Notes under the pieces: model-generated
What the model was told of the DNA's origin: nothing
Seen by the model: the letters and a program-made list of their open reading frames with translations, nothing else
The model's database searches: none
In this document: positions 33,678 to 43,730 of the stretch, piece after piece
Layout: each line of letters opens with the position of its first letter
How positions within the stretch are numbered: position 1 is the stretch's first letter
From: Nocardia jiangxiensis NBRC 101359
GTDB taxonomy: Bacteria; Actinomycetota; Actinomycetes; Mycobacteriales; Mycobacteriaceae
Assembly (NCBI RefSeq): GCF_000308615.1
Contig: NZ_BAGB01000166.1
Span: 62,001-126,000, forward strand
Direction of reading: 5' to 3'
DNA: 64,000 nucleotides
Made by a program: the position numbers and the translations under genes

Positions 33678-34886
33678 ATGCCGAACGAGGCCATCGTGTA
33701 CGAGGCGATTCGCACCCCCCGAGGTAAGGGGAAGAACGGATCGCTGCACAGTGTCAAGCCGATCGACCTCGTAGTCGGCCTGATCAATGAACTGAAGGTT
33801 CGCTTCCCCGATCTCGATCCGGCTGGTATCGACGACCTCGTTCTGGGCGTCGTCACGCCGGTGGGCGATCAGGGAGGCAATATCGCGAAGGCAGCCGCAC
33901 TGGCCGCCGGATTGCCGAATACTGTTGCGGGCGTGCAGGTCAACCGATACTGCGCCTCTGGCCTGGAGGCGACCAATCTAGCCGCTCAGAAGGTGCGTTC
34001 CGGATTCGAGAATCTGGTTCTGGCCGGTGGGGTCGAGTCCATGTCTCGTGTTCCGATCGGTACCGACGGCGGGCCGTTGTTCAACGATCCGGCCACCGCC
34101 TACGATCTCCACTTCGTCCCGCAGGGCGTAGGCGCCGACCTCATCGCGACGATCGAGGGGTTCAGCCGCGCCGACGTCGACGCCTACGCCGTCCGGTCCC
34201 AGCAGCGTGCGGAATCTGCTTGGGTTGGTGGGTATTTCACGAAGTCGGTGGTTCCGGTCAAGGATTTCAACGGTGTCACCGTGCTCGACCAGGACGAACA
34301 TCGACGCCCGTCGACGACGATCGAGTCGCTGGCAGCACTGAAGCCGTCGTTCGCCAAGCTCGGAGCCGCCGGCTTCGATGCGGTTGCGCTGCAGAAGTAT
34401 CCCTCCGTCGAGCGGATCGACCACGTCCACCACGGTGGTAACAGCTCCGGAATCGTCGACGGCGCCGCACTGGTTCTGATCGGAAACGAAGGAGCGGCCA
34501 CGCAGTTCGGACTCACGCCCAGGGCGCGCATCGTGGCAACCGCGGTATCGGGCGCCGACCCGACGATCATGCTGACAGGACCGCGTCCGGCCACCGAGAA
34601 GGTGCTCGCCCGGGCGGGTCTGAGCATCGACGACATCGACCTTTTCGAGTTGAACGAGGCCTTCGCCTCGGTGGTTCTGAAGTTCCAGAAGGATCTGGGC
34701 ATTCCCGACGAGAAGCTGAACGTCAACGGTGGCGCGATCGCTATGGGGCACCCGCTCGGCGCCACCGGGGCCATGCTCGTGGGCACTGTGATCGACGAGC
34801 TGGAACGACGCGGAGATCGCCGTGCACTGGTCACGCTGTGCGTCGGCGGCGGTATCGGAATCGCGACCATCATCGAACGCCTCTGA
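33678..34886 (+). CDS. fadA: Acetyl-CoA C-acyltransferase (thiolase, FadA)
   Basis: A 402-aa thiolase that cleaves 3-ketoacyl-CoA with CoA. The nucleophile C92 (NRYCASGLEA), H358 (MGHPLGATGAM) and C388 (LCVGGGIG) are all present, together with NEAFA. It is followed 19 bp later by fadB, giving the beta-alpha order of the trifunctional beta-oxidation complex. It is preceded by an operator shared with the TetR gene at 30.9 kb. Confidence 0.95.
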   Translation: MPNEAIVYEAIRTPRGKGKNGSLHSVKPIDLVVGLINELKVRFPDLDPAGIDDLVLGVVTPVGDQGGNIAKAAALAAGLPNTVAGVQVNRYCASGLEATNLAAQKVRSGFENLVLAGGVESMSRVPIGTDGGPLFNDPATAYDLHFVPQGVGADLIATIEGFSRADVDAYAVRSQQRAESAWVGGYFTKSVVPVKDFNGVTVLDQDEHRRPSTTIESLAALKPSFAKLGAAGFDAVALQKYPSVERIDHVHHGGNSSGIVDGAALVLIGNEGAATQFGLTPRARIVATAVSGADPTIMLTGPRPATEKVLARAGLSIDDIDLFELNEAFASVVLKFQKDLGIPDEKLNVNGGAIAMGHPLGATGAMLVGTVIDELERRGDRRALVTLCVGGGIGIATIIERL

Positions 34887-34905
34887 GCTGGAACGGAACT
34901 CTGCA

Positions 34906-37071
34906 ATGAAGCAACCACAGGTAATCGGCTGGCAGCGAGACTCGGACGACATCGTGGTCCTGACCCTCGACGATCCGGCCGCGGCGGCCAACACGATGAA
35001 CAACGAGTTCCTCGAATCACTGACTGCAGTGGTCGATCGACTCGAGACCGAGCGCGACTCGCTCCGCGGCATCGTTCTGACCTCGGCGAAGAAGACATTT
35101 TTCGCGGGCGGCAACCTCGACGACCTGATCGCCGCGACACCCGCCGACGCACAGCACTTCACCGATTTCTGCAACAGCCTGAAACGACAGCTGCGCCGGC
35201 TCGAGACATTGGGCAGGCCCGTTGTGGCTGCCATCAACGGCGCCGCGCTCGGTGGCGGACTCGAGCTCGCACTCGCGACCCATCACCGGATCGCCTGCGC
35301 ACGAGGCGTAGTCGTCGGACTGCCCGAGGTCGGACTGGGACTGCTGCCCGCGGTCGGCGGAGTCACGCGCACCGTGCGCATACTCGGCCTGCAGCGTGCG
35401 CTGAGCGAGGTTCTGCTGTCCGGCACGCGGTTCAAACCAGAGAAAGCGTTGCAGCTCGGACTGATTCACCGGATCGTCGACACGGTCGAGGAGTTGGTCC
35501 CGGCCGCCAAGGCATGGATCGAGGCGAATCCGGATGCCGGCCAGCCATGGGACGCCAAGGGCTACCTGATTCCCGGCGGCTCCCCCGCCGATCCCGAACT
35601 GGCGACCCAGCTTCCGATCCTGACCGCGGCCCTGCACAGCCGGTCGAAGGGTGCTCCGCTACCGGCACCGCGTGCCATCCTGGCCGCGGCGGTCGAGGGC
35701 GCACAGGTCGACTTCGAGTCGGCCGCACTGATCGAGACCCGCTATTTCATACCGTTGGTCACCGGCCAGATCGCGAAGAACATGATCCAGTCGGCATTCT
35801 TCGATATCCAGACCGTGCAGGGGGGCGCCAGCCGTCCCGCGGACGAGCCGGCCTTCGCCGCGAAGAAAGTCGGTATCCTCGGCGCCGGAATGATGGGCGC
35901 CGCGCTGGCGTACGTGTGCGCGCGGGCAGGGCTTCCGGTGGTCCTCAAGGACGTCACTGCGGAATCGGCGGTGCGCGGCAAGGGATATGCAGAGGCGTTG
36001 GAGGCCAAGGCACTGGCCCGCGGCACAACGACCGAAGCGAAATCGAAGGAACTCCTCGACCGCATCGTTCCGACCGCCGATAGCGCCGACTTCGAAGGCG
36101 TGGACTTCGTCGTGGAGGCGGTATTCGAGGACGTCGAGATCAAACAGCGTGTGTTCCAGGAGATTCAGGATATCGTCACCCCCGACGCGGTGCTGGGATC
36201 CAATACCTCCACACTGCCGATCGGCACGCTGGCCGAGGGCGTGAATCGGCAGCAGGACTTCATCGGCATCCATTTCTTCTCTCCCGTCGACAAGATGCCG
36301 CTGGTCGAGATCATCACCGGTAAGAACACCTCCCGGCAGACCTTGGCGAAGGTTTTCGATTTCACCCAGCAGATCGGCAAGGTCCCGATCGTTGTGGGCG
36401 ACAGCCGCGGCTTCTTCACCAGCCGAGTGATCATGACCTTTCTGGACGAGGCCGTCGCCGCGGTCGGCGAAGGCGTCACTCCGGCGCTGATCGAGCAGGC
36501 CGGTGCGCAGGCCGGATACCCCGCTCCGCCACTGCAACTCATGGATGAACTGACCCTCACGCTGCCGCGTACGATCCGCCAGGAGAAATGCGCCGCGATC
36601 GAGGCCGCCGGTGGACGATGGACGGCGCACGGCTCCGAAGCGGTCATCGACACCATGATCGACGCATACGATCGCAAGGGTCGCTCGACCGGTGGTGGCT
36701 TCTACGACTACGACGAATCAGGTAAGCGCATCGGCCTGTGGGCCGGGTTGCGTTCCGCCTTCGGCGCGGGCACCAACGACATCCCCCTGCGAGATCTACA
36801 GGACCGGATGCTGTTCGCCGAAGCGTTGGAAACCGTGCGATGCTTCGACGAGGGCGTTTTGACCTCCGTTGCGGACGCCAATATCGGGTCGCTGTACGGA
36901 ATCGGCTTTCCGGCCTGGACCGGCGGGGTGCTTCAGTACATCAACGGCTACGACGGCGGGCTGACCGGTTTCGTCTCGCGGGCACGGGAACTGGCCGACC
37001 GCTATGGTGATCGCTTCACGCCGCCGGACTCGCTGCTGGCCAAGGCATCGCGCGGCGAGACATACCGCTGA
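34906..37071 (+). CDS. fadB: Enoyl-CoA hydratase / 3-hydroxyacyl-CoA dehydrogenase (FadB)
   Basis: A 721-aa multifunctional protein. The N-terminal crotonase domain (about residues 1-200) keeps both catalytic glutamates (GGGLELALATH and VGLPEVGLGLLP). The dehydrogenase domain starts near residue 325 with VGILGAGMMGAALAYV and contains HFFSPVDKMPLVEI; a C-terminal domain follows. It performs hydration and NAD-linked oxidation in beta-oxidation. The ATG at 34906 lies just after fadA. A strong terminator follows. Confidence 0.95.
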   Translation: MKQPQVIGWQRDSDDIVVLTLDDPAAAANTMNNEFLESLTAVVDRLETERDSLRGIVLTSAKKTFFAGGNLDDLIAATPADAQHFTDFCNSLKRQLRRLETLGRPVVAAINGAALGGGLELALATHHRIACARGVVVGLPEVGLGLLPAVGGVTRTVRILGLQRALSEVLLSGTRFKPEKALQLGLIHRIVDTVEELVPAAKAWIEANPDAGQPWDAKGYLIPGGSPADPELATQLPILTAALHSRSKGAPLPAPRAILAAAVEGAQVDFESAALIETRYFIPLVTGQIAKNMIQSAFFDIQTVQGGASRPADEPAFAAKKVGILGAGMMGAALAYVCARAGLPVVLKDVTAESAVRGKGYAEALEAKALARGTTTEAKSKELLDRIVPTADSADFEGVDFVVEAVFEDVEIKQRVFQEIQDIVTPDAVLGSNTSTLPIGTLAEGVNRQQDFIGIHFFSPVDKMPLVEIITGKNTSRQTLAKVFDFTQQIGKVPIVVGDSRGFFTSRVIMTFLDEAVAAVGEGVTPALIEQAGAQAGYPAPPLQLMDELTLTLPRTIRQEKCAAIEAAGGRWTAHGSEAVIDTMIDAYDRKGRSTGGGFYDYDESGKRIGLWAGLRSAFGAGTNDIPLRDLQDRMLFAEALETVRCFDEGVLTSVADANIGSLYGIGFPAWTGGVLQYINGYDGGLTGFVSRARELADRYGDRFTPPDSLLAKASRGETYR

Positions 37072-37082
37072 TGCGACCCTTT

Positions 37083-37124
37083 CGGCCGACGGGACACCCG
37101 GTCCGCTGGGTGTCCCGTCGGCCG
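37083..37124. terminator. Bidirectional terminator hairpin
   Basis: A perfect 17-bp stem (CGGCCGACGGGACACCC) with an 8-nt loop separates fadB from the convergent pknK gene. Confidence 0.8.
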
Positions 37125-37178
37125 TAACATTGTGTGGCAGGTAGGCCGGACCGGATCCGCGCTCGCCTCGACGTTCTA

Positions 37179-40100
37179 CTACGACAACACCGCGTCGAGG
37201 AATGCCTCGGGCAGCGTGGACCCGCGCTCGGTGTCGCGCGCGACGCGTTCGAGGATCGCGAGCACTCCTGGGTCGCCGTAGCGGAGCAGACCGATCAGCG
37301 ATCGTTCCGCGCACATCCGTGCGCACGGCAGCAGGATCCGCTCGGCCTGTTCCGTCTCGCCTGCCGCGGCGAGACAGGCGACCAGCAGCAGGTTGGCCTG
37401 CAACAGCGCCCTGGGCCGACCTTGTCCGGCGATGCGGTCCACGCGCGCTCCCGCGAGCATACCTGCCTCGGCCGTAGCTGTGATCGACTGCCGCGCAAGC
37501 AACTCCCGGATCACCGAGTCCTGCTCCAGTTCCGCCGTCACCAGCTCTATCCCGTTCCCGGCTTCGCCCGAGCCGGGCCGTGCGGAGCCCTCGTCCGAAT
37601 CGCGTTCGGCGGGAACGGGTATCCCGATCCGGATGCTCTCGTTCACGATGCGGGCCGCCAGCCGGGGCAAGGACAGCGCGGTAGCGAGGCGCAAGCCGTC
37701 CGACAGGCGCTGCCGGGCGCCGTCGAGATCCCCGCGCAACGCTTTGATCCGTGCGCCCGTGCCGAATGTGGCAAGCATGGAATCGACGATGCCGCCCTCC
37801 TGACCGAGTTCATATCCTTCGTCGAGCAGACGTTCCGCGGCATCGATATCGCCCATGTCGAACAGGAGGTCGCCCAGCAGGGCGCTGGCGATCCGCGCCG
37901 CGTGCAACCGTCCGCCACGGCTCTGCCTCGCGATGCGCACCGCGTTACGGAAGTACTCCTCGGCAGCGGCGATATCGAGCTCCTCGTTCGCCGCGATGCC
38001 GTCGAAGCTGTAGCCGTACATGACACTGAACGGCCCACGCGTGTGCCGATGATAGTCGGCCGCCCACTGCTGCCTTCGATGCACCGCCGCGAAATCGAAG
38101 CGGTAGATCGCGTCGAAGGCGTCCATATCGGCCGCGGTGCTGACGACCCAAGGATGCAGTATGTCCGGCCGGGCCAACGCATCGGCCACCAGTTCGCGCA
38201 CTCCACCGACACGGTCACCAGACACGCGCACGGCTGCCTCGACCACGGCGGCCTCGATCTCCAGGCTCTCGTCCCGCTCGCGGCCATCACAGCGAAGTAG
38301 TGAACGCACATGCGCCAAAGCGGAATTCGCGGTGTCACGACGTTGCAGGAGCAGGCTGGACCATACCACCGCAAGTTGCAGGCGCGGACTCGACGACACC
38401 GCGGACACCGGCAGCTTCCCGATCACCGCGAGCAGTGTCGACATCTGCGACTGCTCGAGCAACCGCGTGCCGTCACGCTCCACCATGTCCACGGCCCATC
38501 TCTGGTCACTGGCCGCCAGCGCGTGCTCGACCGCCTCGCGAAGGAGTCGCTCGTGCGAGAACCACCGGGCTGCGGCGCGATGCAGGTCCGCGATCCATTC
38601 CGGATGATCACGCTCGAGCCGCCGGCGCAGGAACTCGGCGAAAAGATGGTGATACCGGAACCACTCCCGATCCACGTCGACTCTGCTGAGGAACAGGTCG
38701 CGGGCCTCGACCTCCTCCAGTAATGCCGTGCCATCCGGCATTCCGGACAATGCCGAGGCCAGGCCGCCCGACAAGCGATCGGTGATCGAGGTGCGCAGCA
38801 CGAATTCGAGCATCCGCGGTTCCAGCCCGTCGAGCACGTTCTCGGCCAGGAAGTCACCGATGGCGTGGTGGCGGCCCGACATGTTGCCGATCAGGTCGCT
38901 GGGATCCTCGGCGGTCCGCAGCGAGAGCGATGCCAGCTGTAATGCGGCCACCCAGCCTTCGGTCGACTCGGTCAAGTGGGCGATGTCGGCGGGGTCCAGT
39001 GCCAGCCCGCCCGCACCCGCGAGGAACGAGCGTGCCTCGGAAACGTTGAATCGCAAGGTGTTCGAGTCGATCTCGACGAGTTCGTCGTGAACTCGCATAC
39101 TGCTCAACGGCAGACCGGTCCGGTTGCGACTGGTGACGATCACCTGGAGGTGATGGCACCCGCGATCGAACAGGTAGGTGAGCGCCGATCTGGTGGCGGC
39201 GTCGGTGACTCGGTGCCAGTCGTCGATGATCATCGCGACCGGTTCTGCCGTGGAGTGGATCTCGTCGACCAGGGCGGAGAGCACATAGGGCGACGCGTCG
39301 TCGCCGTGCAGTTCGAGCATCTGCTCGAGCTTTTCGGTCAGCTCGGGTGACACCGGCCGCAGGGCCTCGATCAGATGCGCCAGGAACCACAGCACGTTGT
39401 TGTCGTCCTGGTCGACACTCAACCATGCGACACGCACATTCTCCCGCCCGAGGATGTCACGCCACTGAGCGGCCAGCGTGCTCTTGCCGAATCCGGCCGG
39501 CGCGTGGATCACGATCAGTCGCCGGCGCTGCCCGGCTCGGAGCAAATCGAACAGGCGCTGCCGCACGACCATGGGACGTGCCGGCGTCGGCGGCCGGAAT
39601 TTGGTCGACGCGGCGGGTGGTGTGCACAGCGCGGAGGACCTGCGGCTCGAGCCGGTGGCGCCTATGGTGAACCGCGGCGGCCCGATCGCCCGGATGGTCG
39701 AATTCTTTTCCGCTCCTTCATTTTTCGCTTCGACGGGAAGAACCATTCGATCGGCGGGAAGATGGTGGCGGAGCTGGCTCACGCACAGTTCGTCGCCGAA
39801 TTCCGCGGCCGAGAGCTGCCGGTCCCCCGGATCGTCCGACATGGCCCGTTCGATCACGCTACCGACGTCTTTCGGGATTTCGAGTGCATGCAAGTCGGGC
39901 AGCGGCTCGGAGGTGATGCGCAGAAACTGGGAAACGAGCTTCTCCCCGGTCCGGCGCTCGAAAGCGGCATGCCCAGTGATCAGGCAGAACAGCGTCGACC
40001 CGAGGCTGTACACGTCCGAGGCGACGGTCGGCGGGGAACCTCGGAGCACCTCCGGCGCGGTGAACGCGGGTGATCCGGTGATGACCCCGGTGGTCGTGAC

Positions 40101-40631
40101 GAAGCCACCGGATACGTGCGCGATGCCGAAGTCGGTGAGTTCGGGTTCACCGAACTCGTTCAACAGGATGTTTCCGGGTTTGACATCACGGTGCAGTACC
40201 CCCGAGCGATGGACCGTTTCCAGGGCGCCCGCGGTCTTGATCACAGCCCGGACGGCATCGCTCCACGGCAGTGGCCCACTGCCTTCGATCTTTTCCCGGA
40301 AGGACTTCTGCGGATGGTACGGCATGACTATGTAGGGTCGCCCCGCCGAGAGCGCACCGCTGAACAGAATGCTGACGATATTCGGGTGTCCCGAGAGCTT
40401 GGCCATGGCCCGTTGCTCACGCAAGAACCGCGAGAGGTTCTCCGAGTCCAGTTCCGCGGTGAGTACCTTCACCGCCACGGTCCGATCCAATGCCGGCTGC
40501 TCGCAGCGATACACCACTCCGAAGCCGCCGTTCCCGATCGGGGTGACGCCCTCGAAACCTGCCGACTCCAATTCCGAGGCAATGCTTTCGGCGAGATCAT
40601 GGCGGGTCCGCTGCGGATCGAAGCTGACCAT
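37179..40631 (-). CDS. pknK: Serine/threonine kinase PknK-like, with MalT-type ATPase and TPR region
   Basis: A 1150-aa regulator kinase. The kinase domain has the glycine loop at IGNGGFGVVYR (residues 32-42), K55, HRDVKPGN with D149, and DFG at 167-169. A MalT/LuxR-type P-loop ATPase follows (HAPAGFGKST, about 376-385), then a long helical repeat region; no DNA-binding domain is seen at the end. This order and length match mycobacterial PknK, which links phosphorylation to transcription and growth control. The ATG at 40631 reproduces the PknK N-terminus; an open extension to 40919 is not supported. It lies downstream of a flavin reductase gene on the same strand. Confidence 0.93.
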   Translation of the reverse strand: MVSFDPQRTRHDLAESIASELESAGFEGVTPIGNGGFGVVYRCEQPALDRTVAVKVLTAELDSENLSRFLREQRAMAKLSGHPNIVSILFSGALSAGRPYIVMPYHPQKSFREKIEGSGPLPWSDAVRAVIKTAGALETVHRSGVLHRDVKPGNILLNEFGEPELTDFGIAHVSGGFVTTTGVITGSPAFTAPEVLRGSPPTVASDVYSLGSTLFCLITGHAAFERRTGEKLVSQFLRITSEPLPDLHALEIPKDVGSVIERAMSDDPGDRQLSAAEFGDELCVSQLRHHLPADRMVLPVEAKNEGAEKNSTIRAIGPPRFTIGATGSSRRSSALCTPPAASTKFRPPTPARPMVVRQRLFDLLRAGQRRRLIVIHAPAGFGKSTLAAQWRDILGRENVRVAWLSVDQDDNNVLWFLAHLIEALRPVSPELTEKLEQMLELHGDDASPYVLSALVDEIHSTAEPVAMIIDDWHRVTDAATRSALTYLFDRGCHHLQVIVTSRNRTGLPLSSMRVHDELVEIDSNTLRFNVSEARSFLAGAGGLALDPADIAHLTESTEGWVAALQLASLSLRTAEDPSDLIGNMSGRHHAIGDFLAENVLDGLEPRMLEFVLRTSITDRLSGGLASALSGMPDGTALLEEVEARDLFLSRVDVDREWFRYHHLFAEFLRRRLERDHPEWIADLHRAAARWFSHERLLREAVEHALAASDQRWAVDMVERDGTRLLEQSQMSTLLAVIGKLPVSAVSSSPRLQLAVVWSSLLLQRRDTANSALAHVRSLLRCDGRERDESLEIEAAVVEAAVRVSGDRVGGVRELVADALARPDILHPWVVSTAADMDAFDAIYRFDFAAVHRRQQWAADYHRHTRGPFSVMYGYSFDGIAANEELDIAAAEEYFRNAVRIARQSRGGRLHAARIASALLGDLLFDMGDIDAAERLLDEGYELGQEGGIVDSMLATFGTGARIKALRGDLDGARQRLSDGLRLATALSLPRLAARIVNESIRIGIPVPAERDSDEGSARPGSGEAGNGIELVTAELEQDSVIRELLARQSITATAEAGMLAGARVDRIAGQGRPRALLQANLLLVACLAAAGETEQAERILLPCARMCAERSLIGLLRYGDPGVLAILERVARDTERGSTLPEAFLDAVLS

Positions 40632-40813
40632 CGATCGGCCCCATCTCCCGACATCCACCCGCGTCGCACGAGACCGGAAATTGCTCATCGCACCGGCAGC
40701 CGTCCGGTCCGCCTGCTGGCGTATTACCAGCATACCGCGCGGAGCCTGGTCGGCTCGGGCGATCGAGACGACTCCGGAAGCCTGACGCGGCGTGAACATG
40801 GCAGCCGGATCCG

Positions 40814-41368
40814 CTACTCGCCCAGCGGGATCGCGGCGGAGTATGTGCCTTTGTGATACAGCAACGGCGCGTACGCCTGTTCGCCGTCGTCGTCCCAGTA
40901 CACGCGCACGACACGGCAAACGACCAATACCGAATCACCGGCCGGAATCAGCTGTTGTACGTGGGCATGGATCCACGTGGGGGTGCCATGCAGCACCGGC
41001 TCCCCTGTATCCAGCGGCGACCAGAGCGATTCATCGGAGAACCGCTGATCGGCTGTCTGCGAGAACCGCTTCGCGAGATGGAGCTGGTGTGTGCCGAGCA
41101 AATGGACGACTACCGCCTCCGCTGCCTGCAGTGCACCGATGCTCGACGAGGTGCAGGTGATATTGAACGACACCAGCGGCGGATCCAACGACAGCGAGGC
41201 GAACGAGGTCGCTGTGAAGCCAACCGGGCCGCTGCGTGAGTTCAGCGTGACGATCGTGACGCCGGCCGGATGACGACGCAATGCGGCACGGTATTCGTGT
41301 GCGCTGACATTGCGGAACTGTTCCGGGCGATTCGGCCGGCTCGCGGCCTCTTCGATCGAGCTCGACAT
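40814..41368 (-). CDS. Flavin reductase domain protein
   Basis: A 184-aa flavin reductase-like protein, which supplies reduced FMN or FAD to a partner monooxygenase. The family signature is HPAGVTIVTLNSRSGPVGFT, then ATSFASLSLDPPLVSFNI and a C-terminal YHKGTYSA. The ATG at 41368 follows AAGGAG. The gene directly upstream encodes a luciferase-like protein reduced to its C-terminal half, so the pair is likely to work together or to derive from a two-component monooxygenase. An active oxygenase component could also lie elsewhere. Confidence 0.9.
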   Translation of the reverse strand: MSSSIEEAASRPNRPEQFRNVSAHEYRAALRRHPAGVTIVTLNSRSGPVGFTATSFASLSLDPPLVSFNITCTSSSIGALQAAEAVVVHLLGTHQLHLAKRFSQTADQRFSDESLWSPLDTGEPVLHGTPTWIHAHVQQLIPAGDSVLVVCRVVRVYWDDDGEQAYAPLLYHKGTYSAAIPLGE

Positions 41369-41424
41369 GGATTTCTCCTTAGTTCCGTCCACCGAGGTGG
41401 TGATGACCGGGATGGGCACGGCGG

Positions 41425-42039
41425 TCAGGCCGGCTGCCAGGCGTCCGCCGTCCGGCCGTTCCCGTACCGCATTGCTCGCCCGCGCACCGCCGCGACCTGC
41501 TCGGGGGACAGCGCCGCACCGATCGATCCGAGCCACGGCAGAGTTCGGAAAGCGATGTGTCCCAAGACCTCCGAGTTCGCCAGGGGCAGTATCGTGACAC
41601 CGTCCGCGACGTGTACGGCGTGAATATCGGCAATCAGACCGGCCAAGCCCTCCGGTGTTCCGACGTACCGCAGCGAAGTCGGTATCGAAGGCCGTTGCAG
41701 CCGACTGTCCAATCGCGCCAGTTCCCGGCGCGCGGCCGGCGCGTCGTGCGCGACCATCACTTCGACGTCGACCAGGACGATGACCGTGCTCGGGTCGCGT
41801 CCTTGTCCGGTCGCGGCAGCCTTGAGCCGGTCCGTCTGTTGTTGTGCCGCAGTAAGATCGGGGGCCTGGATCCGCACGACAGACGACGGTTTCGACTCGG
41901 CGGCGGCCACGGTCAGGTTCAGCCATTCATCCGGGTCGCAGGAGTGCCCGTTGCTCACCGCCGCGGCATGGTGACCGACCGTGGTCAGCTCGAGTGCCAC
42001 CTGCAACGGGGGCCTTGCCCCGATTGTCCAGCGCGACAT
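41425..42039 (-). CDS. Luciferase-like protein, C-terminal half only
   Basis: A 204-aa protein that resembles only the second half of flavin-dependent LLM monooxygenases: DRLKAAATGQGRDPSTVIVL, HDAPAARRELARLDSRL, YVGTPEGLAGLIADI and DGVTILPLANSEVLGHI. The N-terminal part of the TIM barrel (about 150-200 residues) is missing, yet the frame has a plausible ribosome site (ACAGGAATGG) and no stop codons. It may be a truncated gene or a small subunit. The flavin reductase gene follows 56 bp later. Confidence 0.7.
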   Translation of the reverse strand: MSRWTIGARPPLQVALELTTVGHHAAAVSNGHSCDPDEWLNLTVAAAESKPSSVVRIQAPDLTAAQQQTDRLKAAATGQGRDPSTVIVLVDVEVMVAHDAPAARRELARLDSRLQRPSIPTSLRYVGTPEGLAGLIADIHAVHVADGVTILPLANSEVLGHIAFRTLPWLGSIGAALSPEQVAAVRGRAMRYGNGRTADAWQPA

Positions 42040-42120
42040 ATTCGTTCCATTCCTGTCTTCGGGTCCGGCTGTCGTTGCAGACCGTGAACCGCTCGCCGCG
42101 AGCCCTCTCCACGTCCGGGC

Positions 42121-42159
42121 GGATGGTGGTTCGCACCGAGGCGGCGCGAACCACCATCC
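42121..42159 (-). terminator. Hairpin terminator after the aldehyde dehydrogenase gene
   Basis: A 14-bp stem (GGATGGTGGTTCGC and complement) with an 11-nt loop lies 19 bp beyond the stop codon, splitting this operon from the luciferase-like gene. Confidence 0.7.
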
Positions 42160-42177
42160 GTTGCCCTGCGGCAGGTA

Positions 42178-43683
42178 TCAGGCGGTTGCCGGATCGATCA
42201 CGATCGCGAACGCCTTGTTCTCGATACCGCCCGACCGATCCAGCGAGATGAACTTCTGCTCGGTGTACTCATCGAGCGCATCGGGGCCGCCTTCGCGTCC
42301 CAGACCGCTCTCCTTGTAACCGCCGAACGGGTACGCCGGGTGGATCACGTGCCAGTCGTTGACCCAGACCATGCCCGCATCCAGCTGGCGGGCGACCTCG
42401 AGCGCACGCTCCTCGCTGCCCCAGACCCCGGCCGACAAACCATAATTGGTGTCGTTGGCGATCTTGATCGCTTCATCGACCGTGTCGTAGGCCAGAACGG
42501 TGAGCACCGGCCCGAACACCTCCTCGCGCACGATCCGCATGGCGTTGGTGACGCCGACGAAGATGGTCGGCTCGACCCAATACCCCTTGTCGAACCCCGG
42601 CCCCGACGGCGCCCGGCCGCCCAGCGCGACGGTGGCGCCCTCCTCGGCTGCGATCTTGAAGTAGTCGAAGATGCGGTCCCGCTGTACCCGGGAGGCGATC
42701 GGACCGATATGGGTGTTCGGATCGAGAGGATCACCGACCTTCAGGGTCGAGGCCCGCTCGATCAGGCGCCCCACGACCTCGTCGTACCTGCTCGTCGGCA
42801 CCAACAGGCGGGTTCCGGCCTCACACGCCTGGCCGTTGTTCGCCATGCAGGCGAACAGGGCGCCATCCACGGCGATATCGAGATCGGCGTCGTCGAGCAG
42901 GACGTTGGCGCCCTTGCCTCCGAGTTCGAGAGTGACCCGCCGGATGGTCTGGGCAGATTGACGCAGGATGCTCTTGCCAACAGCGGTGGAGCCGGTGAAT
43001 GCCACCTTGCGAACATCGGGATGACCCGCGAGATAGGCACCCACAGGGTCGCCGTCGCCGGTGATCACGTTGAGCACACCAGGGGGTAGTCCGGCTGCCT
43101 CGAATTCTTTGGCCAGCTCGAGCGCGAGCAGCGGTGCATGCTCGTCCGGCTTGAGCACCACCGTGTTTCCCGCGGCCAGCGCGGGCGCGATCTTCCACAC
43201 CGTCGTGAGCAGCGGGATGTTCCACGGCACGATCGCCGCAACCACGCCCAGTGGCTCGCGGCGCACGATGCCGACAGCCGGAACCGGACCGATCTCCGGC
43301 CCGCTGGTCTCCCATTCATAGTTCTCCGCCAGGGAGGCCAGGTACTGCATCTGCGCCACCGACAACCCGACATGCAGCGCACCGGTGATCCGGATGGTGG
43401 CGCCGTTCTCTCGAGTCTGCAGCACCGCGAGTTCGTCGACGCGTCCACTCAATCGGGTGGCGACCTCGTTGAGCAGCGCCGCACGCCCGGCAGGCGAGGT
43501 GCGCCGCCACGTGCCCTCTTCGTGTGCGGCCCTGGCGGCGGCCACGGCCTGATCGACTTCGGCGACACCACCTTTGGCGACCGTCGCAACCAGTTCTTCG
43601 GTTGCGGGACTGCGAATTTCGTAAATGTCGCCGGTGTCTATCCATTTACCGTCGACGAACAATGAGTAATGAGGGGTGCTCAT
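42178..43683 (-). CDS. NAD(P)-dependent aldehyde dehydrogenase
   Basis: A 501-aa aldehyde dehydrogenase that oxidises an aldehyde to the acid. Catalytic residues are visible: N155 (VPWNIP), E253 (TLELGGKGAN) and nucleophile C287 (NNGQACEAG), plus the FTGSTAVGK cofactor site. It is the last gene of a four-gene unit with an acyl-CoA ligase and two NTF2-like genes, so aldehyde oxidation followed by CoA activation is the likely sequence. Confidence 0.95.
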   Translation of the reverse strand: MSTPHYSLFVDGKWIDTGDIYEIRSPATEELVATVAKGGVAEVDQAVAAARAAHEEGTWRRTSPAGRAALLNEVATRLSGRVDELAVLQTRENGATIRITGALHVGLSVAQMQYLASLAENYEWETSGPEIGPVPAVGIVRREPLGVVAAIVPWNIPLLTTVWKIAPALAAGNTVVLKPDEHAPLLALELAKEFEAAGLPPGVLNVITGDGDPVGAYLAGHPDVRKVAFTGSTAVGKSILRQSAQTIRRVTLELGGKGANVLLDDADLDIAVDGALFACMANNGQACEAGTRLLVPTSRYDEVVGRLIERASTLKVGDPLDPNTHIGPIASRVQRDRIFDYFKIAAEEGATVALGGRAPSGPGFDKGYWVEPTIFVGVTNAMRIVREEVFGPVLTVLAYDTVDEAIKIANDTNYGLSAGVWGSEERALEVARQLDAGMVWVNDWHVIHPAYPFGGYKESGLGREGGPDALDEYTEQKFISLDRSGGIENKAFAIVIDPATA

Positions 43684-43730
43684 CGGTTACTCCTGATCTG
43701 ATGTGAACCGTCGGACATGGCGCGGGCGCG

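Noticed and set aside
40632..40919. N-terminal extension of the PknK-like kinase
   Set aside because: The sequence from 40631 matches the PknK N-terminus, and the extension overlaps the flavin reductase gene and is Arg-rich.
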